Part shown: positions 46,085-57,607 of the stretch, piece after piece | Numbering within the stretch: position 1 is the stretch's first letter | Layout: each line of letters opens with the position of its first letter | NCBI GenBank assembly: GCA_001986395.2 | Contig: MQVO02000028.1 | Coordinates: 248,001-312,000 of the forward strand | Direction of reading: 5' to 3' | Length of the DNA: 64,000 bases | DNA from: Irpex lacteus | Lineage: Eukaryota > Basidiomycota > Agaricomycetes > Polyporales > Irpicaceae | The notes under the pieces: generated by a model | The model's database searches: none | Told to the model about the DNA's origin: nothing | What the model saw: only the letters and a program-made list of their open reading frames with translations | Made by a program: the position numbers and the translations under genes

Positions 46085-47853
46085 ATGTCTGTTTCGCTGG
46101 ACGATTTTCAAGACTTCGTATCTTACTGGGAAGCGGTGTAAGCAATTCGTCACGCGTATATTTTCTAGCTGACCCCACATTGCAGCAACGTCATTGTGGT
46201 GGTTGAAGTTGCAAGCACCGGTATGTCATATGTATCCTCCATAATCGCCGGGTGATGCTAAAGAACTGCTCTCCAGCTCTGTTCCTATATGAATACGCCC
46301 TGACGTTGCAGCGGGAGATAGAGTGCATTTGGAGACGGCGGTTTTCTACGGCAACGGTTCTCTTTCTTATCAACCGGTACGCGTTCCTGACGAACCGCGG
46401 TCTTCGGATGGTGCAAGTAGTATCGTGGCAAGGCTACTTCGAAGTCACAGCAAACAAGGTATGTTGCTAGCTTATAGCCTGTGCCAACTGTTTGTTTATA
46501 TGTGATTTTAGATGTTGAGTACCGTGTTTCACTGGTAAGCGGCCGCGCGATCAACCTAACGTCCGTTTTCCAGCTGCAATGTTGCATGGCGCTTCAGTGA
46601 TGCGTGTTCCATTCTGGTTTACACCATCGTTGCAGGTACTGCTTATTCTCAGCATATCAGCTTGCAGAAGTTTGACCCATTTTTTCAAAGTATTCGCCGC
46701 CATCCGTATGTTTGCTATATGGGGTGGTGACCGCAAGATGCTTGTCGCTGTGTTGGCGCTTGGCTTAATACGGCCACTGATCATCACCGTACGCCTCAAT
46801 TTGGAAGAGTCCTGCTCGGCTAGCTCATTGTTTCTTCTCTAGTACTACACATCGACGCTCGAATTCCTAGCCTTCCCACCACCGATGGTTGGATGCGGGC
46901 AACATTCTGACCTGGTCATCCAGGGTATGGACACTACGGCAGTCTTGTAAGCAGACCATATTACATCAAACCGTAACTGATGCTAATATGTGTGGCATAG
47001 CGGTATGTTTGCAATTGCTAGCTCCCATGGCCCAACATACATCTGATCTCAACCGGGCAGATGTCTGCGGTATCATCGCTCACGCGGCCTTTGAGAGCGT
47101 CGTCATTGTGCTCACCTATATAAGGATCACACATATCCGTCAATCTCTCCGCAGCATTGGTCAAGAATCGGACGGAAGATTACGCCTACTATGGCGTCAT
47201 GGTACGAATCAGTTTAAAACCCCTCCTCTCTTCAATTTAATAAATAATTCTGAACAGGGATTATACACTTCATGTAAGCATTAGCTGGAAACGCTGCGTC
47301 CCTCTGCCCATCTCGCTAACCTGCCCGCAAGCTCGTTGATGTTCTTGGACGTCCTAGGCTTGATGGGAAAGTCAAATCAGTTTGAGGTGAGCTATTGTAA
47401 ATACGTGACAAATAATCTTATGATGTTGACGCGAGACTTGCAGATGCTGAACGATATCCCCAGCATAACAGACACGTTTGTCTCTCACATCTGAAACAAA
47501 ACGTCCTCTGATCTAAATTACTCTTTAGATTGATGTCCATCCTCGTATCCAGGTTCATTCTAGCCTTGCGGAACGATCACAAGACTGAGGGCAAAGCTTA
47601 CACCGACCGACCACTGTATCTGTCGCATACTACGAGCGTTTCCTTCGCCACTCCGCGGTCAAGCCGACTCATAGGAAATCTTGGCGCTTCCCTTCGACTC
47701 TGCTGCGACGAAGATGAAGACGGGGAATGTAGTGAAAGGGGCCAAGAGGATATGTCTGAAGACGATTCTTTACTTCATCGGATATCGGTTGCGTCGCTGG
47801 TAGACGGAAACCTGCACACTCCAAAGGGACAGTTCTCCATATTCCCTGTATAG
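46085..47853 (+). CDS. DUF6533 seven-helix membrane protein, paralog F
   Basis: Thirteen exons: 46085-46137, 46186-46220, 46277-46458, 46512-46513, 46574-46635, 46691-46788, 46843-46946, 47001-47002, 47061-47201, 47258-47273, 47332-47386, 47444-47475, 47529-47853; 368 aa. Start MSVSLDDFQDFVSYWEAV. Signature YEYALTLQREIECIWRRR and LFLINRYAF; VFAAIRMFAIWGGD; FESVVIVLTYIRIT; end MSILVSRFILALRND with an acidic tail (CCDEDEDGECSERGQED). The 2-nt exons are AT (46512-46513) and CG (47001-47002). Opposite strand to paralogs A-E. Confidence 0.87.
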
Positions 47854-48074
47854 GTTTGTACGCAATGGATTGCACATTCAGGCAACATGTGCGCAGAATT
47901 CGATGCTAGAAGGCTAGAACAGTTCAACAGCACAACAGTGTCCGATAGACGAATACACCGCCTCCTCGCCCTCCCATAGTCATCGCTTGTCTATCTATGA
48001 CCGCCTGGTCGAGCGTATCAGTAAGGCGAATCAGAGATGGTGTCCAGGGTGAGTAGGTCTGGAGTTTAATTTGC
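47854..48074. other. Short intergenic stretch
   Basis: Follows the stop codon of paralog F; nothing else supported. Confidence 0.4.
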
Positions 48075-48345
48075 TCAGCTCTTCTAGCCTGGCTGTATAT
48101 TTTCCCACCAATATCGCGCTTGTATGTGAACCAATAGAAACGATGCGTACCGTTAATGTGAGTCTCACCCCACATCTTTGCCTTCATCTGACGACGAGGA
48201 GTTTGTTTGGGGCAGTTCCCGGTCTACAAGTATCGCCGGAGAAGTTGGATGGAGAAGCGCGTTATACTACTCGTATTAAGAAACCGGTAACTTCGATATC
48301 GTCACCGAGTTGAACGGATCTGGTAGCCAATGCTACGAGCTTTGG
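48075..48345 (+). repeat. Duplicated gene fragment upstream of paralog G
   Basis: Diverged direct repeat of 50630-50880. Shared elements: CCACCAATATCGCGCTTGTATGTGAA-like sequence, an ACCGTTAAT|GTGAGT splice-donor-like block, GAGAAGCGCG, and AACTTCGATATCGTCACC. In frame it reads TNIALVCEPIETM, an intron-like gap, EKR, and GNFDIVTELNGSGSQCYELW, so it seems to be the remnant of a coding sequence that I do not recognise. Part of a segmental duplication that includes paralogs G and H. Confidence 0.6.
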
Positions 48346-48813
48346 TAATCTACCGTATGTGACGTCTTGGATGGCGCTCATTGCTAGAGGCCTTTGTTTC
48401 ACAAAGCTCACGATGTTAATATTCACTGGTTCTTACTAGTCATGCAGACAGAACACAGAAGCTTCCGCGCTCAGTGCACTGTGCTAGCATTGACTGGCGC
48501 ACGAGCCTGAGCTCAGCACGGCAATACGCATAATCTAGAACCCCGGGCTATCACGTTGCACGCCCATTGCAATGATTTGGGCGCCGACCATTGGCGAAGA
48601 ACAAATGTTCGTCATCATCCAAGGCAGTATAGACTATATGATCAAGCTTAGGGCGCAAAAGTAAACGCTTTCCTGGACGCTGGGCTGCTTTTTCATACAA
48701 GACACGCACTCGACACGCACTCGATGCTCGCTGTTCTGTCTCTGTTCTCTACCATCGCGTCACTAAGGTCTGTTTGCTAGTGGACAAAGTAGTCTGTGAC
48801 CCCCGTGTCGGTG

Positions 48814-50436
48814 ATGTGGATGATAATGTAGGCCCTGGTTATCCGCTCTCGTGTGAGTGCATACTCATACTAACGGGTCAGAGATCGCACTGGTATTGGG
48901 ACAGAGTGTACAACTACAGGTGAATACTGGATGTACGCTACTTTTGCATGTTTCTGAAACTTCGCCTATTTTAGCCCTCCTCGTTTACGATTATTTCTTG
49001 ACTCTACCTCAAGAAGTCGAACACATATGGCGGCGGAGAACGTCTATGATCACGATTCTCTTCTTCATCAATCGTTACTCCATTGTCCTCATCCGAGGGT
49101 TTAGTGTCGTACAACTTGTGTCTTTGGGCGGCTCATCCGAGCCGGAATTTATGGCCGATAGGGTGAGTCAACGAGTCACGCCACTCTTGGTACATCGTCG
49201 AGCTTACTGATGTACAATATCAGATGTCGGTATCTCATTGTAACAGAAACCAAGTAGATCCTGACCTCAATGTGCCATAGATGTACTGTTCTATCGAGGT
49301 TCATCGAGGCGTTCTTGATCGTATTTGACATCACAGTCTTGTGTAAGTCTACCAGAAGTCTCCCGTCAACTCTACTGCACATGTCAGCGGTCCACCTTCC
49401 TTGCCATAGTAATTTCTGCGCTCCGCCTATGCGCAGTTTCCAACGGAAACCTCAAGCCCCTAATCGTTGTTCTATTACTCGGACTGGCTTACCCCATCGT
49501 CAACACGGTCAGCTTCTCCATGACTTTAATCACGGTTTTGACACTCATAAATGTGTACAGTACTACTTCACGACGCTCAAGTTCTACGCCCTTCCCTCCC
49601 CGCACACTGGATGCGGCCAACGTAGTACGTTGGAGCTCCACAATATAAACGTTACCGAGTCCATGTATGTCCACTGCTTTAGGGGCTGGTGATGTCTCTT
49701 GCTGATGGACTCGTATAGGTGTACGTCTTGTGTTCTTTCTCTCTGGCCTCTGAAAGCTCTGATTATGGACGTATGCCAGCTATATTTAACACTATCGTCT
49801 GCATGCTATTCGAGGGCATCGTGCTCGTCGTTACTTGGATAAGGACATTCGGCACACTACGAGTCTTGCGAAGGACAGAACCGGCGTATTCCGGAGGAGT
49901 TTCCTATCTCATGTTCCGCGACGGTAAAGTGCTGTCTCTTCCAGAGTATAGATAATATTCAGCTTACATGTTATGTGCTTCAGGCTCTTTATACTTTGTG
50001 TGAGCCATTTTGGATTTAGGTCAAAGCTAAACCTCAATTTTCATTCATCGCTGTTTCTTTAGGTCATTACTGCTCCTCAACATATTGAGCTTATTATCGA
50101 TATTCAGCGCGGTCAGTCACGCCCACTACTTACGCCAGCACATACGTCCGCTTAAAGTGGCATCTTATAGGCGTTCAGTGAAGTGTCAAAGCTCATCGAT
50201 ACGTACGCTTTCGCGCCACCACTAGATATTGCAGTGATGGGTATGCTGACCAGCCAGACAGGTTAATCTCGATTCTCATGTCGCGACTCATCCTTAACCT
50301 GCGCGATGGCAAGCCGTTCTATCCTCACGAATCCAGTACATCTTTTTCAGAGATCCGATTCGAGGCTCCTACCACATCGGAAAGGCTCGCAGGGAATATC
50401 GGTGCCACGGTGCATGTCGAAGGCGATGAGGAGTAG
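48814..50436 (+). CDS. DUF6533 seven-helix membrane protein, paralog G
   Basis: Thirteen exons: 48814-48827, 48882-48919, 48975-49162, 49224-49225, 49281-49342, 49410-49507, 49561-49664, 49719-49720, 49780-49923, 49984-49999, 50063-50111, 50171-50202, 50262-50436; 307 aa, phases close exactly. Signature YDYFLTLPQEVEHIWRRR and LFFINRYSIVL; SALRLCAVSNGN; PSPHTGCGQR; MLFEGIVLVVTWIRTF; SYLMFRDG; end SILMSRLILNLRDG with tail HVEGDEE. Seven hydrophobic segments. The 2-nt exons are AT and GT. The N-terminus (MWMIIDRTG) is shorter than in E and F and its donor (GTAGGC) is weak, so the start is the least sure part. Confidence 0.86.
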
Positions 50437-51276
50437 GAGTAAGTAATCTGGCGTTCGTATATGCTGAATTATACAGTACTTTTGCTCTCAATAGCCGTCG
50501 TGTACCACACCCAGCACTCGATCAGTGAGCACAGGCTTCATTGGTAGTGTATTTATCAAGGTGACGATGGGTATCACCATGAACGTAACTTTACACAACC
50601 CCACTCCATGATGATCATATTCAGCTGTTTATCCTGACTGTTTATCTTACGCCACCAACATCGCACTTGTATATGAATCAATGAAAACGGTATCTGCCGT
50701 TCAGGTGAGTCTCATATCTCTTCGCCCTTATCTGATGACAAGGGGCTCAGTTGGCGATTTCAGGTATCACTAGAGAAATTGCATGATTGATAGGCTCCAG
50801 TAGCTAACGTGCAAGAGAAGCGCGCTACAATTATCCTCGCATCAGGAAACTTGGGCGACTTCGACACCATTACCAAGTAGACTGTACCTGTACGAGAATG
50901 TGGTTAGCATTCGTTTCATACAGATCACAATATGCACTGACTTGTACTAACTTTGTGCCAGTGCCTGCGTTGACCGACTCCCGAACCCAGCACAGCAATA
51001 TACATAATCGAGGACTCGGTGCTATCCTGTGAAGTTCATTGCCATGATCGTAGCGCAAATATTTGTTGTTCCAAAGCGCACATGTAGGGTCTGTGATCAA
51101 GTACGGGGCACATAGGCAAACGTTATCTTGGACGCCGAAACTGGTGCGTATATAACACGTTCTCGAAGCGCATCTCACATTCTCTCTTTTGCTACCGCTC
51201 ACTACCTTGCCCCATTACTTATACTGACCTTGTGGCACTAGGCCCTGTCTGACCAAAGTACTCGGCGACTTCGACG
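50437..51276. other. Intergenic between paralogs G and H, holds the duplicated fragment
   Basis: Apart from the repeat at 50630-50880, nothing is supported. Its layout parallels the region upstream of paralog G. Confidence 0.55.
50630..50880 (+). repeat. Duplicated gene fragment upstream of paralog H
   Basis: Partner of 48075-48345. The in-frame remnant here is clearer at its 3' end: EKRATIILASGNLGDFDTITK followed by a stop. A GTGAGT block after GCCGTTCAG corresponds to the donor-like site of the other copy. Confidence 0.6.
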
Positions 51277-52907
51277 ATGCAGATGACTACGTACGCATCA
51301 TTTATCTATCATTCACAGAAGCCACGCTCAACTTGGAATCATAGAGACAGAACCTTCGGTACAGAGTGTGCAAGTATTGGTGAGTATTAGTTAAGCACCA
51401 TGTACGTTTCTAATCTATTACAGCCCTTCTGGTTTACGAGTACATCTTGACTCTGTCGCAAGAAGTTGAACACGTATGGCAGAGAAGAACATCTATGGCG
51501 ACGATACTCTTCTTCGTCAACCGTTACTCTATCATATTCATGCAAGGGTTCAGTATCGCCCGGTTCGTCTCTTGGGATAGTAGCACAGGATACACGTGCA
51601 CCGTGCCGATCGACAGGGTGAGTCAGATAGCACAGGGTTCGATTGGTAGTTAACGTCGTTCACTTGTACAGACGTTTGTAGCCATACTCTCTAGGATACG
51701 CGTATAGCCACTAACTCCCTTATCTTATAGATGTACCATCCTCTCGAGGTTCGTCGAAGCGTTCTGGCTCGTATTGTATATATCCCTTGCATGTGAGTCC
51801 TTCCTGACGTCTCACGTCAAATCGTACCAACGACCCTCTTTTTGAAAGTACTCTCCGCACTGCGTCTATACGCGATCTCAAACGTAAACCTGAAGCTCCT
51901 ACTAGGCGGTTTATTCCTGGGGTCCGTATACCCTGTTGTCTATGTTGTAAGATCTCCTGAGATCCTCGGCGTGCTCGCTGGAGCTCATCACGGACGCGTG
52001 CATACAGTACTATTTCACGACACTCAAGTTCTACGCTCTGTCATCTCCGCAGGCGGGATGTGGACAACGTAGCACTTGGAAGCTCCACAATGCAGACATT
52101 ACCAAATCCCTGTGAGTCCTCTTTATGGGCCAGTTTTACCTCTCGCTAACAGACTTGTACAGGTGTACGTCCTGCGTTCCTCCCCTATTACTTAATTGAC
52201 TCCAAAGCTCTGATTGTCGACGCATGCCAGCTATATTCAGTACTATCCTCAGTATGCTATTTGAGTGTATCGTGCTCGCCGTAACTTGGAGAAGGACGTT
52301 TAGTATCCTGAGAGTTCTGCGAAGGACGTACCCGAATCATTCTAGAGGAATTTCCTACCTCATGCTTCGTGACGGTAAACTATCGTTCCTTTGCGACTGG
52401 GAGAACTATTTTAACTCATATATTGATTGTTCTAGGCTCTGTATACTTCGTGTGAGCCAACTTCAACGTTGAGTACTAGTAGGACAATATTCATTGCTGT
52501 TTCCTTAGGTCGTTACTGCTCCTCAACACATTGAGCTTGCTATCAATATTCACCTTGGTACGTTCCGTCCAATACGCACCCAAATACGACCGCCTAAAGT
52601 TGCAATTTAACTCTGTAGACGTTCAGTCAAGTGCCACCGCTCATCGATACGTACGTTTTCATTATAAGTATCATCGCTAGTGGCCCAGCCTCCTCAGTAC
52701 GACAGATCGGCTGACTAGCCCAACAGATTAAGCTCGATTCTCATTTCGCGATTCATCCTCAACCTCCGCGACGGAAAGTCGTCCGATTCACACGATTCCA
52801 GTCTACAGCTTGCAGAGATCCAATTCGATGCTCCTGCGACGTCGGAAAGGCTCGTAGGGAATATTGGGGCGATCGTGCAGATTGAAGGCGATGAGGAGTG
52901 GGAATAA
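51277..52907 (+). CDS. DUF6533 seven-helix membrane protein, paralog H
   Basis: Thirteen exons: 51277-51290, 51345-51379, 51424-51617, 51672-51673, 51731-51792, 51849-51946, 52008-52111, 52163-52164, 52231-52374, 52436-52451, 52509-52557, 52619-52650, 52727-52907; 310 aa. Signature YEYILTLSQEVEHVWQRR and LFFVNRYSIIF; SALRLYAISNVN; MLFECIVLAVTWRRTF; SYLMLRDG; end SILISRFILNLRDG with tail QIEGDEEWE. Closest sister is G: identical lengths for exons 1 and 4-12. The 2-nt exons are AC and GT. Short N-terminus MQMTTDRTF as in G. Confidence 0.87.
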
Positions 52908-53114
52908 GTAATCTATCCATTGTATACAACGTGATAAACATATAGAATGACCACCGTTATCAGTAAACTCTTATTTCTAAACTTCAACATAATCGTCACG
53001 ACGCGTAAGGTCGCAGTGTACATGCAGAACGCGTTCCGCTCCCCACAGAAGCGTCACATGACCGCGTCCAATCTCAGCGCCTAGATAACTCATCTTCCGT
53101 TCATCCCCTCGTCC

Positions 53115-54202
53115 TTATCTCTCCAGATCGATCTCAATCAGCTCAATCTTGACGTTCGAATTCATTTTCGCGGTCGAAGTGTCATCGAGGTTCGACGTCG
53201 AGAGCTTGAAGGTGCGAACTCTAGATGGGTGCTCGGTGTGGGCTGGACGATGTACAGTCATGACGAAGATGAAGAGTGTAGAAGGCAGATGAGATTGACA
53301 TTATTTCATTAGCATAGAAAGGCTTGTAGATACATGAGCCTCGAGTTAAACGCAGGCGTAGAGTGCAGAGGATTGTCGTGAGTGTAGAATTACTTACCGA
53401 CCACTGAGCGAGGGAACTTCGCTGCCAAGGAACCAATCTTCACCTGCGAAGTAGGGCAAACACTCGCCGCCGGAGACAGAAAACGTTGGCAGATTCCATG
53501 ACTGGACCGAGGAGGCTTGAAGCATCGTCCATCCGAGCTCTGTCGACGTCAGCCTCAGCCGCGGTCGATATTCTCGGGCGTCCAGAACTGGACCGTGGCA
53601 ATTGGGAAGTCTGACGTGCTCGGTGAGGCTGCTTGCAATACGACGACGACGGATTCACTCTCAGATCGAGGACGGAGGACCGGACTGAGACCACCTAATA
53701 GCCTAGAGCGCCTTTCGAGCTTGGGCGTGGGGCAAGACGAGTTAAGCTCTGCGTCGCAGCGTGGGGGAGAAATGAGAAGACGTCGATTGCACGTTGCTGA
53801 GAGTACAGTATATGCGCTCCCCGCTTGAAGGGGTCTCGTAGAGGTCGTCCGTTCGCCGAGTGGAGTGAATGTGGGGTGTTCCGTAGATCAGTTCTGCATA
53901 GCGCCCTCCTTGAAGCTTGAAGCTTGAACATCGACGTGAGTATACCCTCAAAGTTGGTTGTAACGAGCCAGAAAGACCACGGCCGAACGTTGATGTCTGG
54001 GTTTAACGTGGCCGCACTAACATAATACGAAACGGCCGATTCGTTAAAGCATAAACACATTCTGAATGTATAGCTCCACTCACCTGTGCCCGACCGACCT
54101 CGACCTCACCCAGAATATTGCGAATTGAGCGCGTAGTAAACGTGCGTTCTCCACAACGTGGGGTATTTCGAATAGTCCAGCTGTGGCCCTGTACTGCAGC
54201 CC
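53115..54202 (-). CDS. Unidentified multi-exon conserved-looking gene, 3' part
   Basis: Supported exons, minus strand: 54202-54084, 54016-53946, an exon from 53908, an exon ending at 53398, and 53220-53115; the first two junctions and the last keep phase. Readable text: FEIPHVVENARLLRAQFAIF, WVRSRSVGHS, NPDINVRPWSFWLVTTNFEG, GGRYAELIYGTPH, ATVQFWTPENIDR, SWNLPTFSV, AGEDWFLGSEVPSLSGR, and the end NSNVKIELIEIDLER. Composition and phase-true introns argue for a real soluble protein. I do not recognise the family. The 5' end and the exons between 53560 and 53850 are unresolved. Confidence 0.5.
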
Positions 54203-57200
54203 CTATATCACAGTCAAACATTCCGAACGTACTCTGCAGTTGCAAGAAGCTCGAGAGCGCTGGGACGACTTCAGTTTGTGAGATTATCTGCTGCGGTATC
54301 AGGTATTAGCATTCCCAGAGCGCAAATAAGAAGGAAGTCTTACTCACTCCACGTCGGATTGTACACACGACGGAGAAAGACGCACCTCCTTTCTTACCTT
54401 GTACTTACACGGGGCTTGGTAGCCGTGCAGTATGCACTAGTCCTGTGGCGCTGAGGGAGTGGTGGAAAGGCCTGGTCTCACGGTGGTGCCCGTGCAGGTC
54501 CACGCCCTATCCGAGCCTTTTGAACACAGTCGCACGCTGGCCCAGTCCTCCGACCGAAGATGGGATGAGCGAAAAAGGACGTCACTACCAGAAAGTTAAT
54601 GTCAGCGGGATGGTCACACGACTTTCTAGGTGTCAGTTAGCGCACCGAGGAATGTCTAGAGCTTTGAGAGCATTAGTGGGAGGACTCGGACGGTTGTTGG
54701 ATGAGAAGAGGCGGAGGGATCGCGCATTGCCAAGTTGAGCGAGAGAGTGTGCCGCTCGCCGCCACGATCGATCACGCTCACTGTTGGCTGTTGGACGTCG
54801 GACAGCGGTGGATAGTGGCGGGGAGCCGTGGATGGACAAGATATGTTGACATGGCCAGGAACATACGGCAGTAGTTGTATGGCTTGGATGCAGGCGTGTT
54901 GTCCGACGGATAACGACGTCCGACGGGGTGCACCCGGTGAGCACGCCTCTTTATACACATCTGCTGACAATCTTCCAATATCCAGAGCCCGTACAACCGC
55001 GACGATGGCACCCGATCGACTCGGAACCATCGGCCATCTCAACATCAACCACCTCTTGTCTAGCCGCCCACCCCTCGTCATACCAACATTGCCCAGATCA
55101 AGATCTTCTGTCCTGATGTCGCCCGGCGTAATCCCTCTCGGCCAATCGTCGTCCGCAAATATTGGTCCGATAGTTGGACGAATATGGATACCGTTGATAA
55201 ATGCCCTTTTATGTGCCGCGGCCGGCTTCGGCAGGCTCAGCGGGTGGTCCAGGGGATCAGAACGCAAGAAGTCAGAAGCGCACAGAAGATCATCCAGACA
55301 ACTATCAGATCGTCCCCAGATGTGCGGCCGCCGCATATGTCCTTTTCATTTTCTCATCCTTCTCCACGACCTCCATCGAACGCTGCGCACTATATAACTC
55401 AACGACGACCTACACGCTATGAGCACGACGTTGCTGGACGTGCTATCTTCAGGAGACGGTGAGAGGCGGTAGCAGTTATCGGCTCGGCATGTGCATAGGC
55501 ACCCACGCGATGGACGACGTCCAGCCGAAACCCGATTCCTGCGTGCTTGTATATCCGAATTGCCCAGCATGGCACCCTCAACTTATCCTTTCCTCTTTCG
55601 TCGTGCGTTCTACGCCGACGTTCTTTGCAATTCCACTGCTGCTTATCCCTCTTCGGCGAATAACACCTAATAACACCTCCGGTTTACTTGGCAAAGTCGG
55701 AAGAGTAGACCGGCGAACGGGCACAACGTGGGCTTGCTCGTATGACTGCCTATTTTAGGAATCGATAGCGGAGTTGTCATCGTCAATACAAACTCCCGGT
55801 CACTAAATGGCCTTGACATGTGGCCACCCTCTATCCGGCGCGCAAGATATGGGTATTCGATTCTCATCATTGGTCAGCGATCGCGACGCGGGACCGTACT
55901 CAACTCACGAAAAACGTGTTCAATATATTCAGCACTCATGGCACCTTTTGACGTACGTGCCGGCTTTACTTCGATTTTAGAGCGGACGAGTGATCCTACG
56001 GCTCATGTAGAGGCCTCGATAGTCGAAGCTTCGAATGCGGGGTAAAGCTGACATATGCTATCAGATATCTCTGGTTCTATTGCGCTGTATCTCCTCGATT
56101 ACAGAGGTAAGTTCCTCGGTTCGTACACAAACAAGAATGCGGCTCCTTGTGCTCATAAGCGCGTATCAGGCAGTTTTCTGCACACCTCTCCAGCTTCGAC
56201 ACGACCAGGCAGACGATGACGTCGAAAGCTCTAATTCCGAATGAGCAGCAGCTGTGTAAGTACGTACAAGTGCTACTCAATTCATTCAGGTCATCTCTGC
56301 CCTCCTTCTTTTACCGCGTTGCTTATCTAGACATGACGGTCTTAAAATAGCCAGCAAATAGCCAGTGCGCTGTGACACTCACGGAGGCCGATTCTCTTCA
56401 ACGTATACGCTCACGAGCGGGCATGGATGGGTCAGTCATCCAACTATATTGTATCAACGTATCTGCAAGTGCGTCTGTGCTATGAAATTCGCCTCTCGTA
56501 GTGAGTTCAGCATAGTCGTAACATGACAGAAATCCAGAAGATCTCTAAGACACGACAAAGTTCATCCTGAACATTCCGCCCTTACCCTCCTCCTCTGCCT
56601 CCGTTCTCTAGACTAGAGATCTAATCTGACGAGCTGATAGAGTTGCCCGGGGACTCGACCTCGACGTCCATCTCTTCCGTTGAGTGTTGTTCATGATGAA
56701 CATTGGTGAGCAGAGTTCTCTTTCTCTTCCGCCTTCTCTAGATTCTTTGCGAATTCTATTTTGCTCTATTCCACTCATTCCTTCCTTCCTTCTGTTGGCT
56801 TCGATGTTATCCGTCGGTCGACGGGACGGTATTCGGGTGATAGAGCCAAGTACGAGTGTCGTGCGTCGTAACGTCCTGAACGTAGGTGACGAAGAGGCTT
56901 AACTTATACGCCTCGTCGAACGTCGATGTACTTATGATAGATTATAGACACAGCGGGTACCTCGGACGTCGACGCTGGACAGACCCGCGAAGGTTACTTG
57001 GTAGCTCGATTAACAAATGTCACTTTTCTTTTTCATAACGAGGCTGTGTATCATCAATCCAGATATACATAAAGTAGTACCCAATCGAACATTGACATGA
57101 GATCTATCTATCTGTTTGACTAGTACGGTGGCTGGATGTCGGTGTGATGGCGGTGGCCACAGATGATCAATACTCGATGCTCGATAGCTAATACCTACTT

Positions 57201-57607
57201 AATGTGACTGTGATTGCAGAGGTGAGATGTATGTGAACATGCACGTACATGAACATGTTTGCATCATGTACCGTACCCACTATGTGAAGTGAATTGTATC
57301 GTGAATGAGCAGGCTGATCTCGAGCGGAGTGCTTACTTCGCAAATCGTCCACTGGCAGTGGCGTCACTCGAGTCTATCTGGCTTCACTGACACACATCAA
57401 GTTTCTATGCTGTTACTGTAATGTTCTCAGCGACACGAATGCGTACTGGTAGTCGTTGTTCGTGCTCTCATGGAGACCAGATCCCCCGCGAGGACACTTA
57501 CTATGCGTGCAACCTCGGAAGGACTCGTACATCACCATGAGCTTGAGCACATTAGCCCTAAGCATTCCGACCACTTAGTCACCTCGTCGATAAGAATTGC
57601 ACACCCA
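54203..57607. other. Region without a convincing gene
   Basis: Overlapping open frames on both strands between 54656 and 55397 (the longest are 226 codons minus and 189 codons plus) are mutually exclusive and neither shows family motifs. The first exons of the gene at 53115-54202 may lie in 54203-54400. Plus frame 56684-56902 has a hydrophobic run (FCSIPLIPSFLLLASML) but no other support. Confidence 0.4.

Noticed and set aside
49163..49280. Alternative explanation of the 2-nt exons as one long intron or as a stwintron with a split donor
   Set aside because: A single intron shifts the frame in all eight paralogs. Splitting the outer donor would leave no added bases, whereas exactly two are needed; the two flanking introns each have full-size, independent signals. 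Only cDNA can close this.
49719..49780. Acceptor TGAAAG at 49756 with no second small exon in paralog G
   Set aside because: It also keeps frame in G and H, but not in A-F, and places the junction at a different codon from the other six genes; the 2-nt exon plus CCAG acceptor gives the same eight-codon spacing in all eight.
54656..55397. Overlapping 226-codon minus and 189-codon plus frames
   Set aside because: They occupy the same DNA, neither shows a known domain, signal peptide or splice-consistent extension, so neither can be preferred.
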